Positions 61,533 to 64,000 of a stretch of DNA of 64,000 nt are shown one piece after another. The stretch is taken from the NCBI RefSeq assembly GCF_900129195.1, contig NZ_FQUY01000018.1:1-64000 (forward strand). Reading direction: 5' to 3'. The notes beneath the pieces were generated by a model, which was given only the letters and a program-made list of their open reading frames with translations, was not told the origin of the DNA and searched no databases. Within the stretch, counting starts at the first letter, position 1, and every line of letters starts with the position of its first letter. Both the position numbers and the translations under genes were made by a program. This DNA comes from Desulforamulus putei DSM 12395 (GTDB taxonomy: Bacteria > Bacillota > Desulfotomaculia > Desulfotomaculales > Desulfotomaculaceae).

Positions 61533-63062
61533 GTGCTGGCTATTATTGACAGCGTGGCATTGTTAGGGTTAGATGGTCAAAAAGTAAGGGTAGAGGTAGA
61601 CGTGTCGAACGGGTTGCCTGCCCTGGATATTGTCGGGTTACCCGACGCAGCTGTACGGGAAGCCAAGGATCGGGTTCGAACAGCTATTAAAAACTCGGGA
61701 TTGGATTTTCCCATCCAGAGGATCACGGTAAACCTGGCCCCGGCGGATCTGAGGAAGGAGGGTCCGGCCTTTGATCTGCCTATTGCTGTGGGAATCCTGG
61801 CAGCCACCGGTCAGATCAATCCCGAGCGGTTCTCCGGTATGTTATTTCTGGGAGAGCTGTCTTTGGACGGATCAATTCGTGGTGTTAATGGGGTTTTACC
61901 GCTGGTTTTAGCTGCTCGGGAATTAGGGTTTAAAAAAGTGGTAGTGCCCCTGAACAACGCTCCGGAAGCGGCACTGGTACAAGGTATGAACGTATTTGGG
62001 TTAACAAGCCTGACCGAATTATCTGCTGCATTGAAGGGTGAAGTTGAGTTAAAACCCTACAAACCGGAGATGATAGCAACCGATCATTCGGCCGGAGAAA
62101 AAGAACTGGACTTTGCCGATGTCCGGGGACAGTTGGCTGCCAAGCGCGCCATGGAAGTGGCCGCAGCAGGGGGCCACAACATTTTGATGCTGGGTAGCCC
62201 CGGCTGCGGCAAAACCATGCTGGCCAGGAGGTTACCCTCCATTTTACCCGATCTCACCTTTGAGGAAGCCATTGAGGTCACAAAAATTTATAGCATTGCC
62301 GGACAACTTTCCGCCAAGAATCCCCTGGTCACAAGACGTCCTTTCCGGGCACCCCACCATACATCTTCCACAGCCAGCTTGGTGGGAGGGGGGAGAATTC
62401 CTAAACCGGGGGAAATCAGCCTAGCCCACCATGGGATTCTGTTTATGGACGAACTGCCGGAATTTCATAAAGACAGCTTGGAGGCATTAAGACAGCCGTT
62501 GGAAGACGGATGCGTCAGTGTTTCCAGAGTGGCGGCCAGTTTTATTTTCCCGGCCCAAATAATGCTGGTAGGAGCTGCTAATCCCTGTCCCTGCGGATTT
62601 TTACTGGATAAAGAGAAAGAATGTAACTGCACTCCTTACCAAGTACAGAAATATATCAACCGTATTTCCGGGCCGCTGCTGGATCGCATTGATATTCATC
62701 TGGAAGTCCCCAAGATTTCATATTCTGAATTACATGAAGCGCCCCCGGGGGAGGCCTCGCTGCAGATAAAAAAAAGGGTGGAAAAGGCAAGATCAATCCA
62801 GCGTGAAAGATTTAAAGATTTATCCATTTCCTACAATGCAGCCATGGGTGCCAGGGAAGTACGACGGTTTTGCAAACCGGATGCCGAAGGCGCAAAACTA
62901 CTCCAGGATGCCTTTAAACGGATGGCTTTAAGTGCCCGTTCCCATGACAGAATTTTGAAAGTGGCACGAACCATTGCCGATTTAGATGGAAGTGAAACCA
63001 TTTCCGCTCAACATCTGGCCGAAGCCATCCAGTACCGTGGACTGGATCGTTTGTTTAGGTAA
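61533..63062 (+). CDS. comM: YifB/ComM family Mg-chelatase-like AAA+ ATPase
   Basis: The protein has an N-terminal Lon-like domain (GLPDAAVREAKDRVRTAIKNSG), Walker A GSPGCGKTMLARRL at about residue 220, PFRAPHHTSS, Walker B ILFMDELPEFH, a small zinc-like Cys cluster ANPCPCGFLLDKEKECNC, and a C-terminal chelatase lid. ComM is a helicase that aids branch migration in transformation; in Firmicutes its role is less clear. GTG at 61533, 6 bases after GGGGGA, gives the family start; ATG at 61503 is in frame. 509 residues is standard. Confidence 0.94.
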   Translation: MLAIIDSVALLGLDGQKVRVEVDVSNGLPALDIVGLPDAAVREAKDRVRTAIKNSGLDFPIQRITVNLAPADLRKEGPAFDLPIAVGILAATGQINPERFSGMLFLGELSLDGSIRGVNGVLPLVLAARELGFKKVVVPLNNAPEAALVQGMNVFGLTSLTELSAALKGEVELKPYKPEMIATDHSAGEKELDFADVRGQLAAKRAMEVAAAGGHNILMLGSPGCGKTMLARRLPSILPDLTFEEAIEVTKIYSIAGQLSAKNPLVTRRPFRAPHHTSSTASLVGGGRIPKPGEISLAHHGILFMDELPEFHKDSLEALRQPLEDGCVSVSRVAASFIFPAQIMLVGAANPCPCGFLLDKEKECNCTPYQVQKYINRISGPLLDRIDIHLEVPKISYSELHEAPPGEASLQIKKRVEKARSIQRERFKDLSISYNAAMGAREVRRFCKPDAEGAKLLQDAFKRMALSARSHDRILKVARTIADLDGSETISAQHLAEAIQYRGLDRLFR

Positions 63063-63083
63063 AGCCTTGATTGAGGAGGTTTT

Positions 63084-63122
63084 AAAAGAAGGATGTCATC
63101 CGAGGATGGCGTCCCTTCTTTA
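63084..63122 (+). terminator. comM terminator
   Basis: AAAGAAGG and CCTTCTTT arms with inner GATG/CATC-type pairs, partly mismatched. T-rich sequence follows. Confidence 0.7.
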
Positions 63123-63206
63123 GACTCTACTTTTTTCGTTCCACCAAGAGTTCAGTACCTACCCCAACATTTTCCGGTTCTGTTTAAATAACAAAGGCTG
63201 AAATCA

Positions 63207-63581
63207 TCAGTAGCCTCCGAATTTAGCATAAATTTTATCCTTATAATAGCTTAAAGCCGGAGAACTTATTTTTCTTTTTTCCATAAGGATGTTAAACCGA
63301 AGTATTTTCTCATTTAGTTTTTTTATTAATCGACGTTTTTCGTCTTCATCATAACAATAGTTAATAAGCTTTTGTAAGGTCACAACCTCTTTTTTAATCT
63401 CCATTTCTTCCGGTAGTACTCCGGCATTCTTTAATAACCTGTAGCCGGCTCTAAGCTCATCCGGAATATGGGACAAATCTTCAATTTCCAATGGTTTTCC
63501 GCTTCCTGGCAGGTTGCTGAGTTCACCTTTTTCAATGGCTTCACGAATTTTATTTTCCGCAAGTAATGCGAAGATGTCCAT
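63207..63581 (-). CDS. DUF1992 (DnaJ-homologue subfamily C-like) protein
   Basis: The 124-residue protein begins MDIFALLAENKIREAIEKGEL and has NLPGSGKPLEIED with PDELRAGYRLLKNAGVLPEE, the core of DUF1992. It has no J domain. Role unknown; the eukaryotic relative DNAJC28 suggests a chaperone-linked or membrane-traffic role. AAGGTGAAAA precedes the ATG. Confidence 0.88.
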   Translation of the reverse strand: MDIFALLAENKIREAIEKGELSNLPGSGKPLEIEDLSHIPDELRAGYRLLKNAGVLPEEMEIKKEVVTLQKLINYCYDEDEKRRLIKKLNEKILRFNILMEKRKISSPALSYYKDKIYAKFGGY

Positions 63582-63704
63582 TTTTTCACCTTCTGTTATA
63601 TGATTATATTTCGATACACCTAGAAATTATGAGCTTTCTATGAGTTGTTTGACACTGTTTGTTATATTCCCTTCAACAAAGCAATAATACATAAAAATTT
63701 CCTC

Positions 63705-63733
63705 TTGCGTTAAGTCAACATGCGTGTTAATAT
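63705..63733 (+). promoter_or_regulatory. Promoter P1 of a probable rRNA operon
   Basis: TTGCGT (63705-63710) and TAATAT (63728-63733) are 17 bases apart. It is the first of three promoters in tandem. Confidence 0.7.
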
Positions 63734-63765
63734 AACAAATGTCGCTGCGAGGTGGCGGTTAAAAA

Positions 63766-63801
63766 TTACCACTTGCAACAAGCAAATGAAAGTGGTAAGA
63801 T
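63766..63801 (+). promoter_or_regulatory. Promoter P2 with built-in inverted repeat
   Basis: TTGCAA (63773-63778) and TAAGAT (63796-63801) are 17 bases apart. TTACCACTT (63766-63774) and AAGTGGTAA (63790-63798) are inverted arms that overlap the -35 and the -10. Confidence 0.75.
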
Positions 63802-63842
63802 GAGTTTCCTGCCGTCGATAAGGTGGTCAGCAAATTACCAAA

Positions 63843-63881
63843 AACTTTCACTTGCAACAACAGTGAAAGTTGTAGTAAGAT
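63843..63881 (+). promoter_or_regulatory. Promoter P3 with built-in inverted repeat
   Basis: TTGCAA (63852-63857) and TAAGAT (63876-63881) are 18 bases apart. AACTTTCACT (63843-63852) and AGTGAAAGTT (63862-63871) are inverted arms that enclose the -35. Confidence 0.75.
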
Positions 63882-64000
63882 AAAGTTCCGGTCGCGAGAT
63901 CGGGCCTGACAAGCTGGTCTTTGAAAACTAAACAGTGGATGATGGATGCACAACAGGTCAAGTCAAAAGTCATCGATACAAGATGAAACTGTGACAGACC
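63882..64000 (+). other. Leader of a probable rRNA operon (runs off the right edge)
   Basis: GGTCTTTGAAAACTAAACAG (63917-63936) resembles the boxA-containing pre-16S leader common in Firmicutes. No 16S sequence is present yet, so the rRNA gene should start shortly after the edge. Confidence 0.7.

Noticed and set aside
63759-63953. 64-residue minus-strand frame across the rRNA promoters
   Set aside because: It covers the tandem promoters and leader, has no homology I recognise, and is best explained by chance.

Overview
The window looks like chromosomal DNA of a spore-forming, anaerobic, low-to-mid GC Firmicute, most likely a Desulfotomaculum/Desulforamulus-type member of the Peptococcaceae. 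This is inferred from gene content: the spore genes gpr and ylbJ, frequent GTG/TTG starts behind strong GGAGG sites, FabK as the only visible enoyl-ACP reductase, the rnc-smc-ftsY and ylxM-ffh-rpsP-khpA-ylqD-rimM-trmD-rplS orders, an 11-gene complex I without an NADH module, and an ADP-forming acetyl-CoA ligase. No database search was possible.

Layout. 1-550: end of a probable mobile element (a DUF6431-like zinc-ribbon fragment and a long hairpin) and sparse DNA. 0.7-3.3 kb: a cad-type metal-efflux operon (CadC-like repressor, P1B-ATPase) with its promoter/operator. 3.4-7.2 kb: FMN riboswitch and ribD-ribE-ribBA-ribH. 7.3-12.7 kb: rpmB, recG, gpr, rsmD, coaD and a coiled-coil protein. 12.8-17.4 kb (minus strand): a BioD/DRTGG protein, an ADP-forming acyl-CoA ligase and ylbJ. 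17.5-30.6 kb: yceD-rpmF, the FapR-controlled fatty-acid operon (fapR-plsX-fabH-fabK-fabD-fabG-acpP-fabF), then rnc-smc-ftsY. 30.7-36.2 kb: a DUF1540 protein and a five-gene operon for salvage of S-adenosylmethionine by-products. 36.3-40.3 kb: an rRNA methyltransferase, an AlbA_2/Schlafen-like protein and a class III aminotransferase. 40.4-47.3 kb: the SRP/translation operon through rnhB. 47.3-47.9 kb: an AT-rich intergenic region with two palindromes. 47.9-57.7 kb: nuoABCDHIJKLMN. 57.8-63.6 kb: yraN, two small unrecognised proteins, an MBL hydrolase, a sirtuin, a secreted copper-amine-oxidase-N-like protein, comM/yifB and a DUF1992 protein. 63.7-64.0 kb: three tandem promoters and a leader that probably drive an rRNA operon starting just past the right edge.

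Most of the window is housekeeping. The parts most worth a second look are: (i) the 31.1-36.2 kb operon, where the phosphorylase has Asn/Ala at the two positions that are Asp/Asp in adenine-specific MTA phosphorylase and sits with a deaminase, pointing to an inosine-based route for clearing MTA, SAH and 5'-deoxyadenosine; (ii) ribE, whose conserved N-terminus is preceded by ATC and no ordinary start codon; (iii) GGGGTCTGACCCC-type palindromes, one of which supplies the last codons and the stop of ribH; (iv) the complex I operon lacking nuoEFG, behind an unusual leader; and (v) inverted repeats woven into two of the rRNA promoters.
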